NCBI GenBank assembly: GCA_905250125.1
Contig: CAJNOL010000407.1
Coordinates: forward strand, 80,402-144,401
DNA from: Rotaria sordida
Lineage: Eukaryota; Rotifera; Eurotatoria; Philodinida; Philodinidae
DNA: 64,000 nt
Direction of reading: 5' to 3'
The position numbers and the translations under genes are program-made. Below the pieces are notes generated by a model. It was not told where the DNA came from and ran no database searches. It worked only from the letters and a program-made list of their open reading frames with translations. Within the stretch, counting starts at the first letter, position 1, and the number at the start of each line of letters is the position of its first letter. Below are positions 47,931 to 58,396 of the stretch, piece after piece.

Positions 47931-48266
47931 ATGGCATTAAACTCATCTTTATCTGCTGCTGATCATATTCAAAAATTAATTCATGATTATCCAGTTGTAA
48001 TTTTTTCGAAATCTAATTGTCCTTATTGTCATAAAGCAAAAAAAATTCTATCAAAATATACATTAGATAATAAATATTATGTTCTTGAACTTAATCAATT
48101 ATCAAATACTGATGAATATCAAACAGAATTACAAAAATTAACAAATGATAGAACTGTACCACGTATATTTATTGATGGAAAATGTATTGGTGATGAAGAA
48201 GATCTTGAAAATTTAGAAAAAACAGGTGATTTGAAAAAACAATTAGAAGCAATTAAAGATTTATAA
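47931..48266 (+). CDS. GLRX: Glutaredoxin (dithiol, CPYC type), intronless
   Basis: A single open frame of 111 residues, the usual size of a cytosolic dithiol glutaredoxin. These thioredoxin-fold enzymes reduce glutathione-mixed disulfides using glutathione. Seen: FSKSNCPYCHKAKKIL with the active-site cysteines at 30 and 33, the cis-proline motif TVPRIFIDGKCIG near residue 78, and a C-terminal helix. Odd: the glutathione-binding G-G-x-x-D segment after the CIG reads CIGDEEDLENL, so the second glycine is replaced by acidic residues. No signal or mitochondrial presequence is evident. An AG after a T-rich stretch at 47911-47912 lies 18 nt before the ATG and could be a leader or 5' UTR splice acceptor. 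The intact frame and conserved core argue for function. Confidence 0.93.
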   Translation: MALNSSLSAADHIQKLIHDYPVVIFSKSNCPYCHKAKKILSKYTLDNKYYVLELNQLSNTDEYQTELQKLTNDRTVPRIFIDGKCIGDEEDLENLEKTGDLKKQLEAIKDL

Positions 48267-48788
48267 ACGAATTTTATATGTATAATAATCAAGCATTGTT
48301 TTCAAAAAATAAATTCTAGTCAAGCTATACACATTTTTTTTATAACATTAGCAGGCATATATCGACACTGAAAAGTATCTGATTGAATGAACACCTCCGG
48401 TAATTCTCAAAATGATTCATCCAGATTTATTTCCAAAATACAGAGAGTTTTATGTTTGAAAATGAAAATGATTACTAGTTTTCCAACTATAGGGTCTCTG
48501 AAAAAGCAAAAACTAAGTTTTTTCAGCTTCAGTTCTCTACGCCATTTTTTGACCGAGATATATCAAACTTATGGACAAGCACAAAAATGATATTTTCATA
48601 CGAAATAACAGAAAAGAAAACAAACCTGAGTGAATAATTTTGGAAGCCACTGTAGATCGTACAAACTTTTCAAAGAAACTTTCAATATTTTTCTATTTAT
48701 CAAATGATTGTAAAATGGATTATTTTATTCGTTTATAATTCAACATTTTTATATAATCTTATTCATTTTCTATGACAATGTTTTTTCA
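48267..48788. other. Intergenic stretch between convergent genes
   Basis: 3' flanks of the glutaredoxin gene (+) and the small membrane protein gene (-). An AATAAA at 48309-48314 is a plausible polyadenylation signal for glutaredoxin. Nothing else was recognised. Confidence 0.45.
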
Positions 48789-49494
48789 TTATACAGTCCA
48801 TGTACTACTTTTACGATCATCATAATTCCATGTTTCATCATTTTGATGCCTGCATCGTATCCATAAAAAACCAATTATAGCTAATGCAATCACACTAACG
48901 AATACTAACATAATTGTGCTGCTTCTAAAATATAAAACAAAAAGAAAAACTAGTCATAAAATATTATTCTTTGTTCTTGTTTTTCTTTGATTAGGTCAAG
49001 TTGTTTTAAAATTTGTATAGAAATAGACGATTTTTATTATCATGTTATTAATCAAAAATATTATCAAATTTTAAATAAAATCGCTATTATTAAAGTATAA
49101 ATAATTTAATTGATCATACGGTGACATTGATGTTGAAGATTTCTCTGATCTTTCATTAATATTATCGTCAGTATCGGACGGCAATGTCGTAAGACGACGC
49201 GGAATACCATCATCAACAGCCATTTTTCTTTGAAGACAAATTGGTGATAATTGTTCATTAGGACAATAATATGGTGAAATACCACAGTGAGGTGGTTGAC
49301 AATTCGGATTAATTGTTGGCTGAGGTGGTGCTATTATATATGATACTTATGCTTATTCTATTAGGTAGAAAATGCTTACGAGATGGTTTTCTATCAAGAA
49401 ATTTATTGACTATAGGTGCAACCTGATCCACTACGCCTTCTACAAAAGTTAATATGGTTGTAATAACATTCATAATTACTTTCATATCCACCAT
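48789..49494 (-). CDS. Small single-pass membrane protein of unknown family
   Basis: Three exons in transcript order, 49380-49494, 49120-49330 and 48789-48924, total 462 nt (153 residues) with consistent phases (1, then 2). The N-terminal part is hydrophobic and amphipathic (MVDMKVIMNVITTILTFVEG). It is followed by a Pro/Cys-rich segment (PTINPNCQPPHCG, PYYCPNEQLSPICL), an acidic/Ser-rich stretch, a clear membrane helix (IMLVFVSVIALAIIGFLWI) and a short basic, then acidic, cytoplasmic tail ending STWTV. The last four residues could serve as a PDZ ligand, which is speculation. The ATG at 49494 is chosen because it opens the frame that splices in phase; the overlapping frame from 49588 ends before the donor. 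No family was recognised. The protein may be lineage-specific. Confidence 0.6.
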
Positions 49495-50879
49495 TATAAT
49501 TAATCTGTATATCGTAAAAAGAAAAAACAACGCTCGAAATCAACAAAACAACCGATATTTCAAAAAAAAAAGAAAGAAAAAAAATCAATTGAATATAAAG
49601 AGTTGATGGCGCTGAGTTTTAATTTAGACTGTAACTACAATAGTTTAATAGTCATTACAATAGACGTCAAAAGTTTCACATCACTTTTTTGTTTTAAGCC
49701 GTGCATTTAAACTATACAACATTAATTTAATTTGACTACATGCATGTATAGTAGCAGGCGAGTACTATATCCATACACCTGTTTAATATGATAAAAAAAC
49801 AAACTTCAGTACTAAGAAAAAAGGATAGGACAAAAGAGACAAAATGATATTTTTGTTATAAAGAATCCTGGCGGATCTGTTGACCTATTCAGAATTGAGA
49901 AATCACATATACCATGTTGTAGAACAAGTCTAGACGCGTCGAATGATATATAGTAAATGATATTTTCATAAGATTTTGAAGAAACTAGAGTCAATTTACT
50001 GATAAATGACTATGCATCCACAGCATGATCAATTGTTGATCATTGTAATCCTTGATATTAGTCGAAAGTGTTTGTAAAAAAATTTCTTATTTACAGTTTT
50101 CTATAGCTTTTAACGGGCTACAAGGTCATATACTTAACATCAGCAATAGGGAAAAATACGATTTTTTGATGATTTATCATCATTATTCGCTAATAATGAC
50201 TCTTAGTATATTCAATAGTGTCAACCATAGCAGATGTGATCAAATATCAAACTTTCTCAGAAATCGCCTGTGATGTAGTTAGCACTGCAAAAAAAAACAC
50301 TGTTTAAAAGTTGGAGTGCTAGTGCGATTGAAAGGAAACCTCGCATTCACACTCACACTCGCGGCTTCTGCCACAATGGGTAAACAATGATTGAGTTCGT
50401 TTACATGGTAATTGAGAACAGCAGAAGTTCAACTCCTTTCCCAGAGTTCCTCAATAATGAAAAAAAATACTGAATAGGATTCAGAACACAGCTTAGATTA
50501 TTCTAAAATGTTCTAAAGCCTTTCTCGAAGTTGGAATACATTAGTGAATATTTTAAATAGTGCAGTATAATAGACTACAATATGATGTAAAACTCTCAAG
50601 AAAAATCAGCTATTTTTATTCCGTTAGAATCACATGGTGTATTCTTAAAGAAAAAGAAATTATTTTGAAGATTCAATTAATCTTACCAATAAATTGATTG
50701 AGAAAGTTATTCCTTGACAACATTTTTTGAAAATTACTTTAATTTTATCAATAAATTGTTCGATAAAATAATTTAAAGAAAAAAATATTTAATGTACAGA
50801 ACTTAGGTTATTATTGAATTGTATTATTGTTTGACAGAGACAGAGTTTAAAATGTACTTCAAAAGTATACATATATGGG
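49495..50879. other. Intergenic stretch without a recognised gene
   Basis: AT-rich; around 50336-50370 there is a short CACACTCACACTCGC patch of the same kind as the GTG/CAC repeats further right. No other feature is supported. Confidence 0.4.
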
Positions 50880-51430
50880 ATATGAATCATCTATTAGAAC
50901 ATGATTGTACATTGAATTATGCAAGAAAATTTTGAAGAACAAAATCATACTTATTGACAAACATGTTCGTTTATTGTTGGATAAATACTCGAAACAGCTT
51001 TTAAATCAAATTATAATGTTGAACTTTATTTATTTCTACCACCACAATTTCAATATGGCTCATTTGCTTATGATACTCAATTTAATCTCGGTAAAAAATA
51101 AAACAAACTTGAATAGAATATAACAAATAATGCATTGATTTTTTTAAGAGATAAGCAACCTAAGTGTGATCTTCATTTTGAATGTTTACATATAACTCAA
51201 TCTGTCGCTGAAGAAATATTTTCATATAATCGATTTAGTGATTATCATCTTGATATAACTCATGAATCATTAATATTATCAACAAAACAATAACATTATA
51301 ACAAAGAAGATTTTGTTGATGTTCTCAGATATCGAAAATCGAAACTAGTCATGCCGAATTTGTACAAAATCTTTATTAATCGATATCTATTCTATGAGTA
51401 TGAATGTGAATGTAAATACTCTTTTCAGTC
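50880..51430 (+). pseudogene. Decayed copy of a mitochondrial ribosomal protein L39-like gene
   Basis: One plus-strand frame reads, with stops, from HLLEHDCTLNYA through ILETAFKSNYNVELY and QYGSFAYDTQFNLG. It then meets a GT-like donor near 51088 and resumes after an AG near 51150 with DLHFECLHITQSVAEEIFSY, DYHLDI, EDFVDVLRY and RKSKLVMPN. This order and spacing match MRPL39 (Y-W-x-S-C-A-x-x-x-G then E-x-A-F-K-x-x-Y then G-x-F-x-Y-D; later F-E-x-L-x-V-x-x-x-V-A-x-E-I-F and D-F-I-D-V). At least three in-frame stops (a TGA and a TAA in the first part, a TAA in the second) make it a pseudogene. It still has an intron-like gap, so it looks like a genomic duplicate rather than a processed copy. 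The assignment is from memory of the family. Confidence 0.6.
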
Positions 51431-51769
51431 AAACCTCACACCCACATTCCAACGATAATGGTTAAGTATTTCTGAGAACGAAAATCTTTCAAGTTCAATT
51501 TATTGCAATAATTTTCATCTAATCTTTTATTAGTCTTAAGTCTGAATCGTTTTTATATATCCAATTATCATCATGTAATTGATTTTCACTATGATCATCT
51601 AGATAATGTCCACATGTTTACTACAAAAGTGTCTACTACAATCAGTTAAAAAAGAAAATGTTTCAGAATATCATCTAAATAATTATTGAGCAGATCATGA
51701 ATAGCTAATTCTTACATGTAAAGCAATGAGTTTTTCTTTAATATTAACACTTATCAAAGTTTCATCACT

Positions 51770-52130
51770 TATTTTAGTAAGGTTTATTAGTACATTTATT
51801 GACAACAGCTCGTCTCAAAAATAGTCTTATATCGTCAGGTTATACAATTGATGCAAATATTGTTCGATTCATTTTTGAATCAAATTGTACAGTTCGAACA
51901 GGAGCAAGTGTTTGAGATTTTAATTCTTTTTTATGAAATTCATATGAAAACAAAGAGCAGTTGTTGGAAAAAATTGATTATTAGTCAAATGTTATTGTTG
52001 GTAAACGAGTAATGGTTGAACTTGTACAAAAGAAAAATTTAATAATAATCGATACTAAAATTCGACTTTCTCAAGATGCAAATATATTAATTGGAATCAA
52101 AATTACTCAAGAAAAACTACATGAATAATA
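51770..52130 (+). pseudogene. Decayed coding region of unknown family
   Basis: A plus-strand frame is coding-like in composition, with ordered hydrophobic spacing (GLLVHLLTTARLKNSLISSG, YTIDANIVRFIFESN, then VIVGKRVMVELVQKKN and DTKIRLSQDANILIGIKI), but is interrupted by several stops (for example TGA near 51913). No known domain was recognised. It may be another exon of a duplicated gene block that also carries the L39-like pseudogene immediately to the left. Confidence 0.4.
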
Positions 52131-52299
52131 TTTTAATTTATTTTTATGTTGATATCTTCGTTTTATTTTATTCAGATAACAAAGAAATAGCTATTATTTA
52201 CTATATATGACAAATGTCATTTAAAGAAACATGCTTTATTCAAAAACAAATACTTCTCGTTACAACGACGATCGTCGAAATAAACATGTTGACATATAT

Positions 52300-52560
52300 A
52301 CGAGGTGTTAAAAATAAAATAACCTTTTCATGAAAGATACACATAAAATTTTTTACGATGCGCATCACCTTATAGCGATCACTCGAGGTTTTTTTCTTTC
52401 TCGAATTCTACATTTAAAGTCCACATTTGGTAATGCAATGATCTTGAGAACGACACATTGTCTGATGCTTGTTGAAATGTCATTAAAGACATTGAGATCT
52501 CTGTATCATACAAATTTTAAGCAATTTTCAGTATGATGTTTTGCTCGCCTAAAATAAAAT
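52300..52560 (-). mobile_element. Possible mariner-like DNA transposon fragment
   Basis: TACGAGGTGTTAAAAATAAA at 52300 resembles a mariner terminal repeat. The minus strand from about 52555 reads EQNIILKI, then FQQASDNVSFSRS and NVEFEKEK. These echo the N-terminal helix-turn-helix region of mariner transposases (E-Q-R-x-x-I-K-F; Q-A-Y-G-D-x-x-L-S-R; R-F-x-x-G-R). The catalytic part is missing and a stop interrupts the frame. The evidence is weak. Confidence 0.3.
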
Positions 52561-53782
52561 CTGAATGTTATAAATACTCTATAGTCTTAGCAATGATTAA
52601 TTATCGCTAGTACTAATGATTTGACATTGTTTTTGTTAACTAACAGACCTCTATAAGATACTACTAATAATACCGTTTATTATGGTTATGCAAGAAAAAA
52701 CGAGAGTGAAAAATATCAAAGATTTGTAGAGAAAACAGAACAAAATTTTCAAGACGTAGATGACAATGAATATTTGATATAAATATAAACGACTACAATC
52801 TCATACATTTGTATGAATATAACAGGCAAAGCTTATATACAGAAGACGCTTAAGGTCGATATTTATCAACTTGAAACAAAATGTTTGGTGAAACATGATA
52901 TAGTTTCCTAGCAATTTCACAATATGAACAAATTGAATTAAGGAATGTATTTTTTTTTCCATAATAACCAGAGCAAGATTAAATATAAATTCAACAATGA
53001 CTTTCAGTAATAATAGTAAATTTTCATTATTCGATAGGTACTAAGAGTTCTTGTTATCTGTGCAATGTCAAAAACTTAATCGAAATTCAAAATACTTTGC
53101 ACCTTTCTCGAACTTTGTGCTATGCTCAGATGTTGTCTAGTTTCGAGATAAGTTCAGAATATTTTGAGTGATCTTGTTTATACAGACATTTTTTTACTCC
53201 AATACAATTTGTAATTTGTGTTTCACAATCGTAGACAACTTAAATTCATTCATTCATATAATTATTCTAATTCTAATTATGATAAATATAGACAATTCAT
53301 TTAAAATAAAAAATAAAACTGTAAGCAATGCAGAATAGTATTATTATCTTGCTCTTTTATCAATGTGAAGTAAAACGAACCAAAATAAGATAATGCGAAG
53401 TACACACTTCTATTGACATTATCACATCGAAAAGAAGAAAATGAAAAAAAAGAAATAAAAGATCAGAATTAATGAGATCATAGAGTATCAAATAAAAGAT
53501 TCTTCATCGATGATCAAGATTAAAAAAGATCACATTCATATAAGCTTTCTTATTCAATTAATGTAGAACTTATTATGCAAAAGGATTTATGTAATTTATC
53601 TTGAATCTTCGAAGACAATTTTTTACTGGTTGACAATAACTAAGATTAAAATTTCGTTTGCATTCTCAATTCTATGTTATGACATGCAAAATGTACACAT
53701 TTGAAAAAGAAGATATCATCACGTGAAATGTTACGTATCATAAGAGAAAGGGCAAATAAGGGAATGAAGACTTCATATATAT
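52561..53782. other. Intergenic stretch without a recognised feature
   Basis: Plain AT-rich sequence; I see nothing in it. Confidence 0.4.
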
Positions 53783-54159
53783 AAAGGGTGTCCCATAATG
53801 ACTGATGATGAATTGTTAATGATATTTTTCATACTTTTCTTGACGTAGAGAACTGAAATCTTTATCACATATACATCTAATTAAGATAAATTATTTCTGA
53901 TAGTTTTAGCCCTCTAGTTATGTTCAGGTCTTTATGTCAAGAAAAAGTATGAAAAATATCATTAACAATTTATCCTTAATTATTATGAAACACTCTTTTA
54001 TGTATTTCACCAGTAGTTATAGCTAATGAGCTGAAACTATCACAAATAAAATACCTTGATTTGATATATATGTGACAAAAATTTCAGGTCTCTACGTCAA
54101 GAAAAAGTATGAAAAATATCATTAACTATTTATCATCAATTATTATGGGACACCCTTTA
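53783..54159. repeat. Palindromic MITE-like element with GGGTGTCCCATAAT ends
   Basis: The element begins AAAGGGTGTCCCATAATGAC and ends with the complement (…ATTATGGGACACCCTTT). The arms share GATATTTTTCATACTTTT and TTGACGTAGAGA-like words for about 140 bp. In addition a third, direct copy of the right half (GTCAAGAAAAAGTATGAAAA at about 53937 and again near 54092) lies in the middle, giving an inverted-direct-direct arrangement. It sits less than 100 bp upstream of the LRAT-like gene. No coding capacity; superfamily unassigned (TA-rich flanks fit Tc1/mariner-like MITEs). Confidence 0.78.
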
Positions 54160-54243
54160 TATATGTATATAAATCATCATATAGCAAAACTCAAGAATTG
54201 AAGAAAGAAAGAATATGTATATTAAAGTTTGACTTTATTCTAG

Positions 54244-55051
54244 ATGCTCTGTAACATAATTCATTCATCTGATGTTCGTCCCGGTGATCATTTATATCGA
54301 TATCGATGGTTTGAAATACAACAAGGTGTTGCCGTTCAATTTCCAAAATTATCAACCATATTTGTTATTACATATTATAAAAACACACTTACACTGGTTA
54401 CTCTAAAAGAATTTAAAGGACAAAGTTGTTTAAAACGTGTGACCTATAAACAAGACAATAATAATTATGCAAATAAACTGAAATTTAATCGCCGTCGACC
54501 ATCAGAAGAAATAGTTGAAAATGCTTTTCTTCTACTCAATTGGATAAAAATTTCACCTGATCGTGTTAAATCACTTCTTGGTAATGATCTATCTCAATTC
54601 GCTCGTAAATGCTGTACAACAGTTCATCAAGAATGGCATAATGCTTTTCATCCAAATCCAGAACACACATCTACAAAAAAACATTTTGACACAAGTATTT
54701 CATATATATAAATATTTTAAAAGTATTTAATTAATTTAACATTATTCTAGAACAAATATCTCGTAATAATGATTCATTCAATGCTGCACTTATGTGTGGA
54801 ATTCCTTTTCGTCAAGCTTCAAAGATTGGAACTGATGAATTTTGGACTGATAAATATGATAACAAAAATTGTTCGTCACAAACTACGAGAAACGGTATGA
54901 CAAACTCTTCTTTTATTAACAAATAAAGTAATATGAGTTGGTTTTAGATGATGAAGATCACTTGTTATTACTTCTAGAAGATACTTCAAATGAACCTATG
55001 GTGTTTTCTTCTACATTAAATGAACTTTCATCAGATGATGAATTTTTGTGA
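54244..55051 (+). CDS. LRAT-like (H-rev107 family) protein without catalytic residues
   Basis: Exons 54244-54694, 54751-54894 and 54948-55051 total 699 nt (232 residues) in consistent phase. Active LRAT/HRASLS enzymes are thiol acyltransferases or phospholipases with a His in an H-x-G/W region and a Cys in N-C-E-H-F. Here the fold markers remain: VRPGDHLYRYRW near the start, TLKEFKGQSCLKRVTY, PSEEIVENAFLLLN and LLGNDLSQFARKCCTT. However the first His region reads EIQQGVAV instead of HHGI-type, and the Cys motif reads GNDLSQFA instead of N-C-E-H-F-A, so both catalytic residues are absent. The second half is acidic and unstructured. An AG at 54242-54243 touches the ATG, so either an upstream exon or a trans-spliced leader is likely. 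The frame is open throughout, which argues for a non-enzymatic but expressed protein, though early decay is possible. Confidence 0.72.
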
Positions 55052-56589
55052 TATTCAATGTTGTAAAACATAATAAAATTCAGAGCACTCTAGATTAATA
55101 AAAGAATCTTTGATGTGAAACAGTCTTCGCGAAAGAAAATTCATCGTATTCTCTGACTATTGAAAATCATAGACGGAACATTATTTATAAACAGATTTAA
55201 AAAACAGATAAAACAAATACGGACTAAAAATGGTTCATCTTATGATAGTATCAGTCATTGAACATGAGATGGAGTAATAGTAATAGGAGTGTCATATTAG
55301 AATTAGTATTACTATTAGTTCATAATAATTCTAATGCTTCGACATTAATGTTAAAATTAAATTTAATCCTTTGGCATTATTAAGTATTGGAAATAATGAA
55401 TACTAAGGCTACCCGTCACTTGACCTTGGTCATTTTAGAATCAAAAGTTTTCAAAACAGAACAAAATTATTCTTTTGTTGAAAACGTTTGAGCATGAATA
55501 GGTATTAACGGATGGGGCAAAAGTTCTGCATTTATGTTGTTTGTTATATAACGTTGAAATGCAATATTGTACAGAATTCAAACTCTTTTGTTAGAAAGGG
55601 CAATAGATTTAAAAGAATTTGATTGGAAATATTTTTCAAAGGTCAGAAAAATCTTAAAACAAGCAGTATCAGAAAACTTTTTCGAAACTTTTTTAAAAAA
55701 CATGAGACGATAAGAGCTTTTTTCTTTCTAAAAAATTTTTGAAAAAAAACTATATGGCGATAGTAAGTTGCTCATGGGTTACAATATGGGCACATTTATT
55801 CTCCTTAGTTCGATATCAAAAATTTTTGAACTTGTACTCCCCCAAAGCATACCTAGCAAAAAATTTGTTTTTTTACCAAATACATTTCACTATATAGAGT
55901 CGATAGTGCTAATCACGAATATCAGTATGGTTTTGATCCAATGTCTTTTAATAAGTTAGGATGCGAAATTTCCGATGATTTTGGTCCTCAGTGAAAACTT
56001 AAGATTTCTTGTATTTTTTGAGTCAATGTCGTTTTAATTTAGCGTTCTAAATTTTTGAAAACTTTTCCCAAATAGGTAATCGAGTATCTTCTATCTAATG
56101 ATGTAAAAATTGTAGTATCTTAATACATAAAGCAGGTTTGGGTGTGAGTATGGATGCGAATGCAGTTATGACTGTGGTTGTAACTCTGGGTGGGGATGAG
56201 TATGGATATTCTCTTTAACCTCATTCATACCCACATCCTCGAGTATGTAGTAACTAGCAGATGTCACAACGTACGTAAAATAGGCGAATATCATTAATAG
56301 TACATATACGTAAAATGTGTGTTTTAAATTAAGGATCTAGTTACATCCGTTAGTTATTATGTAGTTATGTAGTGTTATATATTTACTATATATTACAGAC
56401 CGTTTGGACTTCTTGAAGTTCTTTAGGCTATAATAAGATCAAAACTTGCCATCGGTATAGCGAAAAATAGCCACTAGTCCATAATGCAGTTCGTTTGCTG
56501 AATTTTGCCGAAGTTTAAATTCAAGTTTTAATGTATCGTTTGATAGAACGTTTCATGATCTATCTTCAGTAGATGCACTATTGAACCCT
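55052..56589. other. Intergenic stretch with a GTG/CAC hairpin
   Basis: AT-rich without a recognised gene. At 56134-56250 a purine-rich run (GGTTTGGGTGTGAGTATGGA …, GGGTGGGGATGAGTATGG) is followed by its rough complement (CCTCATTCATACCCACATCC), making a degenerate hairpin. Confidence 0.4.
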
Positions 56590-57000
56590 TGTGGAGATGT
56601 TTGATTTTTAAGGCGTTTTGTAGCACAACACCGTGGTCTCCCTCAGATTCATCAGAAAAATCAACTTTCGAATTTCGACTTGAAACTTTGCGCAAAGAAA
56701 GATCTCGATGAGACTAGTTAACTCTGAAATTTTCAAAATTCTTGGTTGCTTCTATCCTTAAATGTGAACATTTCACATTTTGTGCTATAAGCGATGTGAA
56801 AAAGAATATTTTTTTCGTATACTCGTATCTCGTGATAGAATGAACCCAAAAATTCAAAACTTTGAGAATAAACTAGCTTCATTGAGACCTCTCTCTGGGA
56901 AAAGTTTCAAGCCGAAATTCGAAAATGGATTCTTCAGGTGAACTTGGCGGGGACCACGGTTTTTTGCTAAAAAATGCCATAAAAATGAAATATCTCGACA
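56590..57000. repeat. Foldback, about 400 bp, arms about 170 bp
   Basis: Left arm words CACAACACCGTGGTCTCCCT (56623), TTTCGAATTTCGACTTGAAA (56668) and GATCTCGATGAGACTAGTT (56701) match the complements of 56945-56965, 56905-56930 and 56870-56890 respectively. The centre lies near 56797. The arms may extend somewhat further at low identity. No coding capacity. Confidence 0.8.
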
Positions 57001-58120
57001 GAAATAAGTTATAAGTATGAACTCCTTTCAGAATGCTCATAACTCATTAGATCCTACATGATACACATAGTCTCGGTTCAAAAGCGATTTAGCAACTGAA
57101 AATTGTTCCTGATCTTCTTTTTCTGTCCATTGTACCCTACACCCACCCTCATGTCCACCTCCATCCCCCACAATCCACACCTCACTCACACCCACCCATA
57201 GTGCGGGCCCCGTTCTTGAGAACTCGGTGTAGATATTTATTTCGGGGGATACAAATCCTTAAATAGGTCTCTAGAAATTGGAATCACACTGTAGTTTTCT
57301 AAGCTATTATGCTAAGGAGTCAAGAAAAAGGTGTGGGTGTAAAAGGAAGATCCAAACTCACATCTACATCCAAATCCACACTGACACCCACATACATACC
57401 ATTTTTCTATCTGAAATCTTAAAGATGAGGGTGTTTGGATGAGAGTGTGCCGTGAGCAGCTATGAGATCGGCTTGTCACCTTCACCGATCTTCATTCTTC
57501 ACGTAACTGCGAGTTGTCTTTGAAATTTTTTTTCACGCCATCACATATGTCGTAGTCGCTTTCTTTTCTTTTTCTTCGCTATGGCAATTTCTTTTGCCGC
57601 AGAAAAAGCGATGAGAAAATCGAACCATAGTCCCACATGACGGTAGGGCTCACTTACTCTCCGACTACGAAACATTATCTTATTCTTCTTCATATAGCAG
57701 CACGACTATACGATGCTCAAGTTTCAAGGCATGTGTCGTCTCGTTTAAATCAGAGAATATATTTAGTTGATAAAGCTCGCTCAAAACAGAAACAAACATA
57801 TAATTTGCATTGACCATCTGAGATCAAATTGCGGAGAATACTAATTCAAAAGAGTTTTATGCCGAAACGCATTTCAGAATCTTGCCAAAATGGAATTACA
57901 ATCTTCATTAGAAAGTTTGTTTGCAAATAGTATTGAGAACGATTTCAACCACGAATATTTCTTTCTCTAACAAGAGAAGGAAAATATTCCACATTCCAGT
58001 TTCTTCCAACAATGTGTGTGTGTCCGCGAGCACTCTCTAATGCCGTATTTTCAAATAGAATAGAGAAAAAAATTTTCACTCTTTCGATAAACAAATATGC
58101 ATGGCATAACTCTCCTATGA
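57001..58120. other. Intergenic stretch with CAC/GTG-rich patches
   Basis: 57130-57205 is a C-rich run of CACACC/CACCC words and 57328-57410 mixes GTGTGGGTGT with CACATCTACATCCAAATCCA. These are degenerate relatives of a GTGGGT-type hexamer. The remainder up to the secreted-protein gene shows no recognised feature. Confidence 0.4.
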
Positions 58121-58396
58121 ATGTTGTTGCGTTATTTTATGATTCTAGTGTTCCATATGTCGCTCATCTTATTGCTCGTGTCGACGATAAGCAAGGCTTT
58201 TCCAACGAATTCTCGTATTTCTACTAACGAGTACGATTATCAAAGTGTAATTGGTTTTGGATGTCATACGAACGCGAATTGCGATGGTCTGGTTCCTAAT
58301 ACAATATGTGTGAAGAACCAATGCACCTGTCTACCTGGATATATTCCGAATGGAATTTGGAAATGTCTTCCGGTGACGCGTACGAGAGATCATTGA
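58121..58396 (+). CDS. Small secreted cysteine-rich protein (EB/EGF-like module)
   Basis: A single open frame of 91 residues starting at ATG 58121. The first 25-30 residues are strongly hydrophobic (MILVFHMSLILLLVSTISKA) and look like a signal peptide. The mature part holds one Cys-rich module, GCHTNANCDGLVPNTICVKN followed by QCTCLPGYIPNG and KC, with six cysteines. The spacing C-x5-C-x8-C-x4-C-x-C recalls EB modules and EGF-like repeats of invertebrate secreted proteins. It ends shortly afterwards in a basic tail. The gene is isolated, with no introns in the coding part. Function is unknown; a secreted ligand, mucus or cuticle component are all possible. It could also be one exon of a larger gene, but no further exon was recognised. 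Confidence 0.6.
   Translation: MLLRYFMILVFHMSLILLLVSTISKAFPTNSRISTNEYDYQSVIGFGCHTNANCDGLVPNTICVKNQCTCLPGYIPNGIWKCLPVTRTRDH

Noticed and set aside
57130-57410. CRISPR-like or minisatellite array
   Set aside because: No constant repeat or spacer length; only degenerate CAC/GTG words.
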